NCBI GenBank assembly: GCA_947462335.1
Contig: OX381714.1
Coordinates: forward strand, 56,341,800-56,405,799
Source: Harmothoe impar
Taxonomy: Eukaryota > Annelida > Polychaeta > Phyllodocida > Polynoidae
DNA length: 64,000 nucleotides
Reading direction: 5' to 3'
A program made the translations under genes and the position numbers. Within the stretch, counting starts at the first letter, position 1; each line of letters opens with the position of its first letter. Under the pieces are notes generated by a model. The model saw only the letters and a list, made by a program, of their open reading frames with translations, made no database searches and had not been told where the DNA came from. This document shows positions 51,053-60,574 of the stretch, piece by piece.

Positions 51053-54000
51053 TTACACAATTTTATCTCGCTCTCTGACACGTGTACTCCTCCTTAGACC
51101 TTGTACCGGTATGTCCAGCAATGATGAAACCGGAGGTATCACTTTGCTTTGTTTACCGGTGTCCACGGTTAGTCCTTTACGCACAGCTGACCCTTTTTTA
51201 CGAGGCCTACCGCGCTTGGGCTTGGTAACACACGACTGTGGTTCAATCGGTAATTTCCTAGGACGACCCCTTCTCCGTGCTACCGTCGGTACCGACGGTA
51301 TGACCGTTGGTCCTGCCTTCGGTATCTTCGGTAGCTTAGGGTCGGTTGGTGCTGGTACTCGACCAGCACCGAGGGAATCTTCACCGTCATCTATATATGG
51401 AACTCCATACCAAGGTCGGAGTCTAGCCACATGTGATTTAGTGAGAGTCCCTTTTTGCAAACGTATTACTACAGTAGTTTCACTCACCACCATAGTAACC
51501 GTATGCGGACCATCCCAGGAGTACAGGGTCTTGACTTTGGAATTAGGTGTGCTAAATCTCGCGACCTTATCCCCCACCTTGAATTGGCGGAGTTTAAGGC
51601 CCGTGTCATAGCCCACCTTCTGCAAACTAGCAGATTTTTCCAAGTTGTCCCTCACTACTCCATAGGACTCGCGTAATGATTGTCGAAGTGATTCAACAAA
51701 CATCACTGTGCAGGGTTGCTCGAGCTGGTGTCCCTGCACGCCATAGACCATGTCACTTGGCATGACTATGTCTTCACCCATTACGAGCATATTAGGCGTA
51801 CAGCCCGTCGACGCATGTTCGGTAGCATTGTAAGCATGGGAGATATAGCGAGCGTGCTCATCCCAATCATCCCGGTGCTCATTAACCATTGTCGTGAGAC
51901 ATTGGATCAACGTCCGATTGAAACGTTCCACCATACCGTCCGATTGTGGTCGATAGGGGTTCGTATGCGTCTTGCAGATGTGTATTTTACTACACAGTTC
52001 TGCCCACAGTCGAGATTCAAACTCGCGACCCTGGTCGGAGTGAAGCATTAAAGGACCTCCCCACGTGAGGATCCAATTCTCGAAAAGTGCTTCTGCGCAG
52101 GTAACAGCTGTATGATTTACCAACGGATATACTTGGACATACTTGGTATAGTAGTCCTGTACCACCATCATACAGGTATTCCCACGGGGGGTCGTGTTGA
52201 AACCACTAATGATATCAACAGCGATCCGGGCAAATCGAACACCGAATAGCTCTTGACTTAGAGGTAGTTTACCGATACCAGGTCCAGGCTTTGATAAACA
52301 GCATTGGGGACATTGCTTCACCCAACGCCGTATGTCCAAAGTCATACCAGGCCAGTAATATCTACTCTTAATCTTTGCCTCAGTTCGTTGTCTGCCAAAG
52401 TGTGCTGAAGTTCGGTGGCCATGACAGTAATTGAGCAACTGTAGTCTGAGTGACAAAGGCACTACAGACTGAGCTGTTCTCTTCCTGCCAGGTTGCACCC
52501 TCCAGCGGCACAATACACTGTTCCGTATAAAAAGATTATCCCACTGAGCTAACAGTTGTCTAACTTCTTTACATTCCAGCGAAAGTGCGGGGCGAACAGG
52601 CTTGGACAGGCCCAACAACTTCAAGGAGTACACCCTTGAAATAGCCGGATCTGCAAGCTGCTCATCCTTCAAGTGATTTAACGTCCAGTTAGGAACTTTC
52701 GCACCCACAGACGCAATCACTGCATTGTGAGACCCACAGTCTCGGCAGTCTACACGGTGACAGTTCCGGATAGGATAGCGGGACAAGCTGTCCGCATTCA
52801 CATGATCTACTCCACTCCTGTGTATGATATGCTCATTCGTCATGCCAAACTCAGAGAGGTGGTTCAACCATCTACCCATCATCCCCTCAGCGTCCTTGAA
52901 GTTAAGGAGCCACTGCAGAGATGAATGATCCGTCCGTACGAGATAATTCCCACCATATAGGAAATGTCTGTACTTTTTTGTGTAAACCACCACTGCCAAG
53001 AGTTCACGCTTGGTTGTGCAGTAGTTACGTTGTGTTTTGCTTAGACTGTTGGACGAAAATGCCAGCGGCACTTCTCGCCCATCCTGGATCTGCGACAAGG
53101 CAGCACCAATACTTGTATTAGAAGCATCAGTGTCCAAGATGAACTTACCAACAGGTGCAGGGTAGTGCAAAACAGGTGTTTCTAAGAAGAGTCTCTTTAA
53201 CTCACTGAAAGACTGTTCTGCGGCTGGAGACCAGACTATTTTAGCCTTAGCCTTCTTCTCTCCAATCATCAGCTCTTGTAAGGGAGCTGCGACTCTCGAG
53301 AATCCAGGTATAAAATCTCTGTAGTATGAACAAAACCCGATGAAAGAGCGTATCTCCTTCGTGTCCATCGGACGAGGCCAGTTCTGTACCACTTCGGTCT
53401 TATGAGGATCAGCCATGATGCCATGTTTAGAAACAATTCTACCTAGGTATTCAACTGATTTCCTAAAAAGCTTGCACTTTGAAGGTTTCAATTTCAGACC
53501 ATATGATAAGATGCGTTTCAGCACAGCTTGGAGGTTCTGTAGAGTTTCCTCCACAGAACCACCGAAGACGATGATGTCGTCCAAGTATACTAGGCACTTT
53601 TTCCAAAGTAAACCCCGTAACATGGTTTCCATCATTGCCTCAAAGGTTGCCGGGGCATTGCATAGCCCAAATGGCATGACGTTGAACTCAAATAGTCCCA
53701 TAACGGTAGAAAATGCGGTTTTTTCTCGGTCCCGGGGGTCCATGCCGATCTGCCAATAACCAGATTGTAAATCTAGTGTACAGAACCATTTTGCCCCACC
53801 CAGAGATTCCACACATTCATCTATCCGAGGTAGAGGATATGCATTCTTCCTAGTGAGTCCGTTCAACTTCCTATAGTCGATGCAAAATCGGCAGGAACCA
53901 TCCTTCTTGGTGACCATCACCACAGGACTTGACCATGGACTCTCGCTAGGTTGAATCACATCTTCATCCAACATCTTTTCTACCTCAGCCTCCATAGCAC

Positions 54001-55471
54001 TTTTTTTAGCCATGGGTAACCGACGGTAGGGGATTCTACTGGGAAGCGCGTCTCCAGTATCAACCCGGTGTTGTACCGTATTGGTACGCCCTAGAGGAGC
54101 TCCTGGTTGCGCAAAGGCGTCAGATAACTCCGACAGCTCATGTGCCACCATTTCGCTCTCTAGGGTTGTGAGGTGTGACTCACACAACAGGGACCTTAGA
54201 TGTTTCGGTAGGTTGGATTTAGCTAGAGCCTCTTCGTGGAAAGAGTCTCCCGCTACCACACCTACTTCCACAAAGTCCGTAGTTAGTGAGTCTACCCCAT
54301 ACGCTCGCGTAATGTTACCAATAGGCGTCCCTTTTCGTAGAGTGATTTCTCTACTACTCGAGTTACAAATCGGTATCACCCCCCAACGAGCGTTGGCCAG
54401 GTAAGTATGATAGCCAGCAAGACCTAACTCAGAGAGCTTTTGATCTTCTGGTTCAAACATTCCCGGCCGTTTGGCCTGCACTCCCACGCAGCTGACTAGG
54501 ACATCTGATACATGTCCTGCTGCCAACTTTGTGTCTTGTGCCACTGACGCCACAGAAGAACCATTCCTCAAAACGCACTGTACAGATTGTTTATAAGGAT
54601 GTTTAATCTGAAGTCGGCCTGTTGCGGTGTTCATTGTTACCCCGTAAAGAGCAGCAAAGTCCATCCCCAGTATGCCATCATCAGTGATGTCGGTGATGGT
54701 TGGACATATCCAGTATGTCTTGCCATCAACCAACATAGGTTTTACAGTTCTGCCATAAGTCTGCATACTATCTCCCGTAGCAGTCCGAGCCTTTACTCCC
54801 AGTAGCGGAGCTTCGGGCTGGTTGCAAAGACGGGCCATGAATCTACGATCGACCAAGGTGTGTGATGCACCCGTGTCGACCAAAAATTCACCACGCGTCC
54901 CGGAAATAACCAGACTCAGGTACCAACGCTGTCCCCGTAAAGGGACACACTCAGAGGTCAGCATCGGGCTTCCCCCTCCATCCATAGCAACCCCTTTTGT
55001 CAGGAGATAATCCCAACATGGGTCGCTCGGGGAGTCTTGAATCACACTGCTCTGGGCAATTGATTCTAACCAAGACTCCTCTAAGCCAGCGACTACAGAA
55101 TCCTCCGGATTCCGTTCGTCCTTGCCAGCCCCGCCTTGCCAGACGCTTACAGGTTGTACAGACCCTTCTGCCTCTGCGCGGCCTTGGTTCATGGAAGAGT
55201 TAACACCGTCTACTAATCCCTTACAGGCATGGCTAACTGTGGGGGCGCCATCCTTGCCAAGAGGATGGGCCCCATTCAGTTTTCCGTCTCTTTTTCGGTT
55301 TAGCAGCGACGGGTGCAGGGGCTTTGCATTCGCTAGCCCAATGACCCATCTTCTGACAACGTCTACATGGCTGAGGTTTCGTGTCCTTTTTCTTCTTCTT
55401 TCTCTTCCCAGATCCAGAATTAGAAGTGGACGCAGAGCTCTTTTCCAAGTGCTTCCGCAACAATCCCTCAA
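51053..55471 (-). CDS. pol: Gypsy retrotransposon Pol, uninterrupted, 1472 codons
   Basis: Polyprotein of a Ty3/Gypsy element. Order: aspartic protease (DTGA, residues 199-202), reverse transcriptase (about 500-690, active site YLDD at 629-632, with KLNGLTRKNAYPLPRID upstream), RNase H (about 775-900, LDTDAS...), integrase zinc-binding region (CPQC at 1054-1057), and integrase core with D1086, D1146 and E1182, the D,D(35)E triad. The C terminus carries two GRPRK AT-hook-like motifs. PR-RT-RH-IN order defines Gypsy, not Copia or BEL. The first about 65 codons of the ORF overlap gag in another frame and are probably not translated from this ATG. No internal stop, so the enzyme may still be functional although gag here is broken. 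Confidence 0.94.
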   Translation of the reverse strand: MRDCCGSTWKRALRPLLILDLGRERRRKRTRNLSHVDVVRRWVIGLANAKPLHPSLLNRKRDGKLNGAHPLGKDGAPTVSHACKGLVDGVNSSMNQGRAEAEGSVQPVSVWQGGAGKDERNPEDSVVAGLEESWLESIAQSSVIQDSPSDPCWDYLLTKGVAMDGGGSPMLTSECVPLRGQRWYLSLVISGTRGEFLVDTGASHTLVDRRFMARLCNQPEAPLLGVKARTATGDSMQTYGRTVKPMLVDGKTYWICPTITDITDDGILGMDFAALYGVTMNTATGRLQIKHPYKQSVQCVLRNGSSVASVAQDTKLAAGHVSDVLVSCVGVQAKRPGMFEPEDQKLSELGLAGYHTYLANARWGVIPICNSSSREITLRKGTPIGNITRAYGVDSLTTDFVEVGVVAGDSFHEEALAKSNLPKHLRSLLCESHLTTLESEMVAHELSELSDAFAQPGAPLGRTNTVQHRVDTGDALPSRIPYRRLPMAKKSAMEAEVEKMLDEDVIQPSESPWSSPVVMVTKKDGSCRFCIDYRKLNGLTRKNAYPLPRIDECVESLGGAKWFCTLDLQSGYWQIGMDPRDREKTAFSTVMGLFEFNVMPFGLCNAPATFEAMMETMLRGLLWKKCLVYLDDIIVFGGSVEETLQNLQAVLKRILSYGLKLKPSKCKLFRKSVEYLGRIVSKHGIMADPHKTEVVQNWPRPMDTKEIRSFIGFCSYYRDFIPGFSRVAAPLQELMIGEKKAKAKIVWSPAAEQSFSELKRLFLETPVLHYPAPVGKFILDTDASNTSIGAALSQIQDGREVPLAFSSNSLSKTQRNYCTTKRELLAVVVYTKKYRHFLYGGNYLVRTDHSSLQWLLNFKDAEGMMGRWLNHLSEFGMTNEHIIHRSGVDHVNADSLSRYPIRNCHRVDCRDCGSHNAVIASVGAKVPNWTLNHLKDEQLADPAISRVYSLKLLGLSKPVRPALSLECKEVRQLLAQWDNLFIRNSVLCRWRVQPGRKRTAQSVVPLSLRLQLLNYCHGHRTSAHFGRQRTEAKIKSRYYWPGMTLDIRRWVKQCPQCCLSKPGPGIGKLPLSQELFGVRFARIAVDIISGFNTTPRGNTCMMVVQDYYTKYVQVYPLVNHTAVTCAEALFENWILTWGGPLMLHSDQGREFESRLWAELCSKIHICKTHTNPYRPQSDGMVERFNRTLIQCLTTMVNEHRDDWDEHARYISHAYNATEHASTGCTPNMLVMGEDIVMPSDMVYGVQGHQLEQPCTVMFVESLRQSLRESYGVVRDNLEKSASLQKVGYDTGLKLRQFKVGDKVARFSTPNSKVKTLYSWDGPHTVTMVVSETTVVIRLQKGTLTKSHVARLRPWYGVPYIDDGEDSLGAGRVPAPTDPKLPKIPKAGPTVIPSVPTVARRRGRPRKLPIEPQSCVTKPKRGRPRKKGSAVRKGLTVDTGKQSKVIPPVSSLLDIPVQGLRRSTRVRERDKIV
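51281..51300. repeat. Perfect 20-bp palindrome inside pol
   Basis: TACCGTCGGTACCGACGGTA reads the same on both strands. It consists of two ACCGACGGT motifs head to head and codes PSVPTV near the Pol C terminus. Confidence 0.95.
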
Positions 55472-57411
55472 TCATCTTTTCCATGTCCCTGTCAGGCATT
55501 ACTGCCGCCACCTCCTCAGAGGCGGGCTGTTTTTTCTTCGATGGTTTCGTGGCGGCCTCTACCACCTGAGCTCCTTTCGGGGCTACAGATGGAGCTGCCG
55601 ACACTCCTCCCCTAGGAAAAACAGCCTGTTTGGTGTCATACACATCTGCATGGTCAAAAGGTCAGCCAGAGACAAGTCCGGCTGCCATTTTTCCCGCAGA
55701 TATGCTTGGAGATTGGTGTCCCTGACTCCATTGACAAACCTGGAGGTTAACTCCTGGATGACAGTGGGGGTGTCAGGTCTACATCCCTGATAACACTCGG
55801 ATATCAGTTCCTGTAGAGCAAATCCGTAGGATCTCAGATGCTCGTCCTTGCGTTGGACACGTTTGAGCAATTGAGTCCTTGGGTCATGCTCACCAATCTT
55901 CCCAATCGCCCATTCAGCCGTTTCTTCAAGTGAGCTCAATGTCTTGATCTTCACTCTCTCGAATGCCAAAAGGGCTGGTTCACCTGGCCCGTTGCAGAGT
56001 GCCTGCTTCAGAGCAACCAGCGCTTGCTGATTGTTCCAGCGATTGCTCTCCACAATAGCCTTGAACCGAACTTTGTACTTTCTCCAGGGTGGCGACCCTG
56101 TGAAAGGCGGAATATCGATGGCCTTTTGACGGGCTGCATCTGGATGTTTGGTCTCCCCAAAGTTGAAAGGAGCATACCGTTCATCCAGTTCATCGATGTC
56201 CCGCGGGACGATGTCTGTCCCTAGCTTCTCAATCGCCGGGTTCCTGTCGTACTTAGCCCGCTGGACAGGAGTTAAGCCCTGTCTAGCTCTGGGCTTCGGT
56301 ACTGGAACCGAGACCATGGTCTGCTGGTGGTTCAACATCGTTGAACCAGTAGATGGGTGGGTGTACCTTGGAGGTGTTGCTGTGCCTCCAAAGGCGCCAC
56401 CGGAGTCTGTAGATAGCTAGCCCCCATCTGAGGTGTCATACCTGTAACCGTGGTGTGTACTAGCGGCGGGACACCTGAAGGTGTCACTGTCGTGTACACA
56501 TTGGGTACGGGTATGACTGGAGGTACCACCGTGGTAGGTGGTGGTACCTGCGCTGACTTCGTCTTCAGGTCCTGATTGACTTGCCTTAAGCTTGCGAGGT
56601 CTTGCCTGGCTAAGTGGAGCTGCGCGCTCAAATCCTTTCCCAAGGTATTTAAGCTTGCAACCTCACATTCGCCAGACACCCTCTGGTGCAAAAGTTTGTC
56701 AACCTCCACCTTATGTGAAGCCATCTCGGTTTGGAGTTCCAGCAGGAACCTTTTCTTCTCATCAACCTCCTTTAGGAATAGCTTCCTAGTTTGGTTGATG
56801 GAAGCAAGTTCCTTCCGGGCTTCCTGGTGCAACTCAGTTTTCCTGGTGTTGATACGCATGTCAGCCAGTAGGTCCCCATCCAGCGGTAAACTGGAAGGCT
56901 CATCTACTGCTGGCAGGTTCACTTTACCAGGAGCTTTTGATGCCACCTCAGTCTTCTTTGATAGTCCTCCACTCCCCATACCGCCGGGTGTAGGAGTGGC
57001 ACCATCAGTGAAGACCGAAGTGTCTGGATCCAATGAAGGATCCGCTACCGTTGGTGTGGAACCGACGGGAGCAGGGCCGAGAGTTTTAGCCTCTCTACCC
57101 GGTATTTTCTGACCCTCAGGACAGAAAAGATTCGTGGAAAGGGAGTCCAACGATCTCCTGGGGCTGATGTCAAAGGGTCCTGGGACAGGGGATTGCTCTC
57201 CATCCTCACCTCCGGCAAAAGCCTCCACAATAGGATCACCTATTGCTTCTTGGGAGAGGTCGTCACCGGGCACCTCCAAGGCTGCCCGGCTCTCCCCCCT
57301 ATTTGTTTTGCCTGTGAAGAAGCGTACATTTTGTACGGCTTCCTCACGTTCCTCAGCAGGGGTTTTAGTCCTGCCGCTGAACGAGCTGACAAAATCGTAT
57401 AGGTAGTCCAT
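55233..57411 (-). pseudogene. gag: Gag of right Gypsy copy, two frameshifts
   Basis: Homologous to the intact left gag. A 7-base loss near 56400 (left CCACCACAGACCGGAG, right CCACCGGAG) shifts the frame, and an A-run loss near 55658 (AAAAA to AAAA) shifts it again. The coding pieces are 57411-56332, 56338-55583 and 55643-55233. A third one-base difference near 55290 lets the last piece read past the normal gag stop. The CCHC knuckle is still encoded. Full-length Gag cannot be made from this copy. Confidence 0.9.
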
Positions 57412-57472
57412 ATACTGTAAGTCTATTTAATACCTTATCAAGTTCGGTTCGATCAAGTGGTCACGGCACCAA
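57412..57472 (-). other. Leader and primer binding site of right Gypsy copy
   Basis: TTGGTGCCGTGACCAC follows the LTR, as in the left copy. Short AT-rich leader before gag. Confidence 0.65.
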
Positions 57473-58011
57473 TGTAGTTGGTCTCTTACTACGTATGTAA
57501 CACTTGAGTACAAAAACCAGACAAGGTAAATTAGACTGTAATATACGGCGACTTTATTATAGGAAACTCTTGGCGTATTATAGTACCAGGTATAACCATC
57601 AGCTATACAAGAACAGTAACAGATATATAATACAGTAGGCAACCCTATAGCATAGAGTTAAGCCCGTGAGCACAGGGTGGTCATGTCACGACAGTCCCAA
57701 ACCTGACTGACTTCCAATGGGGAAGTAGCCGTCTTATATACAGCGCTGCGTAGCCACGTGACCGTACTAGCAGCGCCACCTGTTAGGTTTAGTTATGTAA
57801 AATGATTATGTAACAACTACCGACGGTAACCGAAGGTGGTACCGGTACACTACCGTATAGATAACCGAACTAGAGGAGTCGGTGTATGTAACGAACCGAC
57901 GACACTAGTTATATGAATAAAACAGTTATTAAACACAATAGAACCGTGTTACATCTTATAACATACAATAGATATACAACGATAATGTTAGACTTATAGT
58001 CAACCCGTTAC

Positions 58012-58012
<1 letters not shown>
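57473..58012 (-). repeat. 5' LTR of right Gypsy copy (about 540 bp)
   Basis: Bounded by TGTAACGGG and CTACA on the minus strand; matches 3093-3639. TATATAAGACGG near 57735 is a probable TATA box. It abuts the TATG/TA microsatellite, so the element inserted into or beside it. No matching 3' LTR is visible downstream of pol within the window. Confidence 0.87.
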
Positions 58013-58042
<30 letters not shown>

Positions 58043-58082
58043 TGTATGTATATATGTATATATGTATATATGTATATATGTA

Positions 58083-58148
<66 letters not shown>
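58013..58148. repeat. Microsatellite (TATG)n then (TA)n
   Basis: About 35 bases of TATG repeats, mixed TATATG units, then about 60 bases of TA. May be the 3' tail of the adjacent SINE-like unit read on the minus strand. Confidence 0.95.
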
Positions 58149-58149
<1 letters not shown>

Positions 58150-58150
<1 letters not shown>

Positions 58151-58440
58151 CTCGAAACTAAGCTAATTGATGGGGAATCTGTTTTCTACATAGTATACCG
58201 GTGTAACGGTCGCGGAAAAGTCATCTGGAGAAAGCAGGATTCGAACCCACGACCTCCTGACTCATGAGCCAGTGCTCTAACACTGAGCTACATCCCCATC
58301 CGACGACTTAACTGCACTGTACATTACTGGATCAGTATGGTCCTTATATTTATATAGGGGTGTAGGATTACCCAAGTGATACCTCCCTGCGGATTTATCG
58401 CCAAGGTGTGAGTAATCCGTGCCCCTACACCGGTAATATA
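58150..58440 (-). mobile_element. tRNA-derived SINE-like unit
   Basis: 58227-58297 on the minus strand folds like a tRNA: A box TAGCTCAGTGTTAGAGCACTGG and a perfect B box GGTTCGAATCC (58237-58247), with CAT at the anticodon position. The acceptor stem has mismatches, the anticodon loop is irregular and the D-loop GG is lost, so it is not a working tRNA-Met. It is followed by unique sequence and a simple-repeat tail, the layout of a SINE. Confidence 0.6.
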
Positions 58441-58526
58441 ATATGATATATATTTTTCACCTACACAACTTTTATCTAGAAATTATCTACCAGTAAATGA
58501 GCAGATCACATAACACCTTGTTTGTT

Positions 58527-59190
58527 TGTTTGTGTAGTTTAACGTCCCACTGACAATGCAGGTGAGACTTACTCAAGTTTCAATTTTTCACAAGTAAGAA
58601 GGTAGGCTGAAGGCCTACCTCGGATAATCTTATCCAGGATGATCGAATCTATGAGATGAGCCAAAAGATAGAAATCCCGCTCCTACACATTTACCGAAGC
58701 AAGGGTTCTTTAACCTCCAACACCACATAGACATGCATGGTGTGAGAGGGACAGGCCTTTGTTATGCTGTAAGTCTACCACAGCATGGGAAAGCGCAGTC
58801 ATAGGTATAGTCGGGAAGCAATGAAAACTCCAAGCTAATACAAACAGTGTGCCATCAGTCTGGAGTGATACATCCCGACTCGCCAAACTAGTCTCCCCCA
58901 TTTTTTTTCCTTTTTATATTTTTTTTCCTGTATTTTTTTCTGCATTTTTTTGTTGTTGTATTTTTGTTGTTGTTTAATTTCTATTTCATATTTTGTCCCA
59001 TAATTGGGTTTCTTTTAAGAATTTTAATACATTTTCATCATTAGTGGTGTTGAAAACACTGTACATAGATGTTGTGTCTGCAAGATGTTTTCTTCTACTC
59101 TCTGCAGTCCTTCTACAGTGGAGTAGAAGATGCTCCACTGTCAGACGTGATGCTTCAAAATATAACAAAGACGAGACAATTTAAATTTGT
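58527..59190 (-). mobile_element. LINE 3' fragment (ORF2 C terminus, 3' UTR, CAAA tail)
   Basis: 59168-58986 codes LTVEHLLLHCRRTAESRRKH and ends FLKETQLWDKI then stop, the usual C terminus of non-LTR (Jockey/RTE-like) reverse transcriptase ORFs. Then comes an AT-rich 3' UTR containing GGGACGTTAAACTACACAAA and CAAACAAACAAACAAG, a typical tail. 5' truncated, dead. Confidence 0.7.
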
Positions 59191-59404
59191 ATAATTTTAT
59201 TCTGCAAAAATATTCCACATTTCATGACCATATCATGAAATCATATCCATTCATTAACCTTTTAAAAATGATTTTCATTTGTTGTTAATGTTGCACTAAC
59301 TTGCAGACATGGCATCGGTTCCTCTTATACCGACCCTTGTATCAATCCCATAGGGTTGGCAGAAAGATAGGAGTCAACGCTGCCTTTAAAGAGTTAGTGT
59401 AAAT

Positions 59405-59530
59405 ACCATACTCCCTATCAGCGTGTAGAAACGGTGTTGTTTCTTCGCACTGACAATTCACTCTGTGCATTGTGGGTAGCTAACTGCTAGCGGTTAATGA
59501 TATGCATGGATCCCTCGGCCAACCCCCTCC
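59405..59530. repeat. Copy of CRAL-TRIO upstream block (12725-12860)
   Basis: Nearly identical to the block in front of CRAL-TRIO exon 1, but no exon 1 follows on the left; the LINE fragment is there instead. Confidence 0.85.
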
Positions 59531-59699
59531 CCCAAATTATAACTTGCCCTCCATGTATTTCCAATACCTGGCACATATGTATTGGTTGTCAATAGCCACT
59601 CTACTCTACCTCACCCCTCACCCTATTCACTGGGCTGTATCACTGCTGAGTACTACTCTGAAACTGAAGGTTATTACTAGGTCAGGCCTGATTGCCTGC

Positions 59700-59848
59700 T
59701 GCTCAATACACCCTCCCTCCTCGCCAATCCAATACCCTATAAAAAATTCAAAGCACTACTTTCAGGTGTCTACCCATGATGCATATAGTGAATTGTGAGT
59801 GACAACATACTGGCCATGGACGTGTATGGTCACTCTGGGAGTGTGTGT
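59700..59848. repeat. Copy of second upstream block (13510-13650)
   Basis: CTACTTTCAGGTGTCTACCC and GGCCATGGACGTGTATGGTC match 13.6 kb, same orientation as the first block. Confidence 0.85.
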
Positions 59849-60044
59849 AAATACTAGAACGTGGAGATCAGGCAGCAATCTTGGATGTATTACAACATAC
59901 ACCTATGTAGATCAGCTGCACATGGTGAGATCATTTTACGTCTGTATAAACTTGTGGGCGGATTATCTTTGTTACAAAATGGTCAACCTTTTCTAAAAAT
60001 GCAAATTATTCTGTGTGAGACACAGGACGCTGCCAGGAGCCATG

Positions 60045-60280
60045 AGGCCAAAGAAAAAGAGGTCTTGTTTCAGGTCACCCGACCGACCCTTACCAAACAG
60101 GGCCGACCCTACGTTTTTTATGCAATTTTGAAGACATTTTCGTATTTTTACCCTTTTTTGGTCAATCTTAAGGTATTCGAAAAAGTCAGCTTGTAGATTC
60201 ATGTTAACTTTTTTATTTTTAATCCGACCCTACATTTTCCTCCCATGTTACCTGAAACAAACCTCTTTTTATTGGGCCTA
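60045..60280. mobile_element. MITE with AGGCCAAAGAAAAAGAGGT ends
   Basis: AGGCCAAAGAAAAAGAGGTC and TTGTTTCAGGT face ACCTGAAACAAACCTCTTTT and TTGGGCCT; CGACCCTACGTTTTTT and CGACCCTACATTTTCC recur inside. Confidence 0.78.
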
Positions 60281-60299
60281 ATACATGACATACAAGAAC

Positions 60300-60570
60300 A
60301 TGTGTTATGATGCATGGATGCAGCCCTGGCGAGTTACTCACCAGGGCTGCATTCATGCATCATGCCCTTGGTCGTTATGATGCATGAATGCGGCTCTAGA
60401 GAGTTATTCACCAGAGCTGTATTCGTGCATCATGCCCTTGGTCTTTATGATGCATGAATGCAGCCCTGGCGCGTAACTCACCAGGGCTGCATAAATGCAT
60501 CATGCCCTTGCCAAGGGCCTTGGTCCTTATGAATTGACGGGCATGATACATGAATGCATCAGGTCGGGTT
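60300..60570. repeat. Tandem array of TTAA-type family hairpins
   Basis: Three hairpins in a row, each GATGCATGAATGCAGCCCTG facing CAGGGCTGCATTCATGCATC, spaced by GCCCTTGGTCGTTATG. Unlike other copies this is a triplication of one arm, with about 75-bp spacing. Confidence 0.85.
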
Positions 60571-60574
60571 AACA

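Noticed and set aside
58022..58267. 81-aa ORF of Tyr/Ile/Met/Val
   Set aside because: Produced by the TATG/TA microsatellite and the edge of the SINE.
58227..58297. Functional tRNA-Met gene
   Set aside because: Acceptor-stem mismatches, an irregular anticodon loop and lost D-loop GG; the context is a SINE-like unit with a simple-repeat tail.
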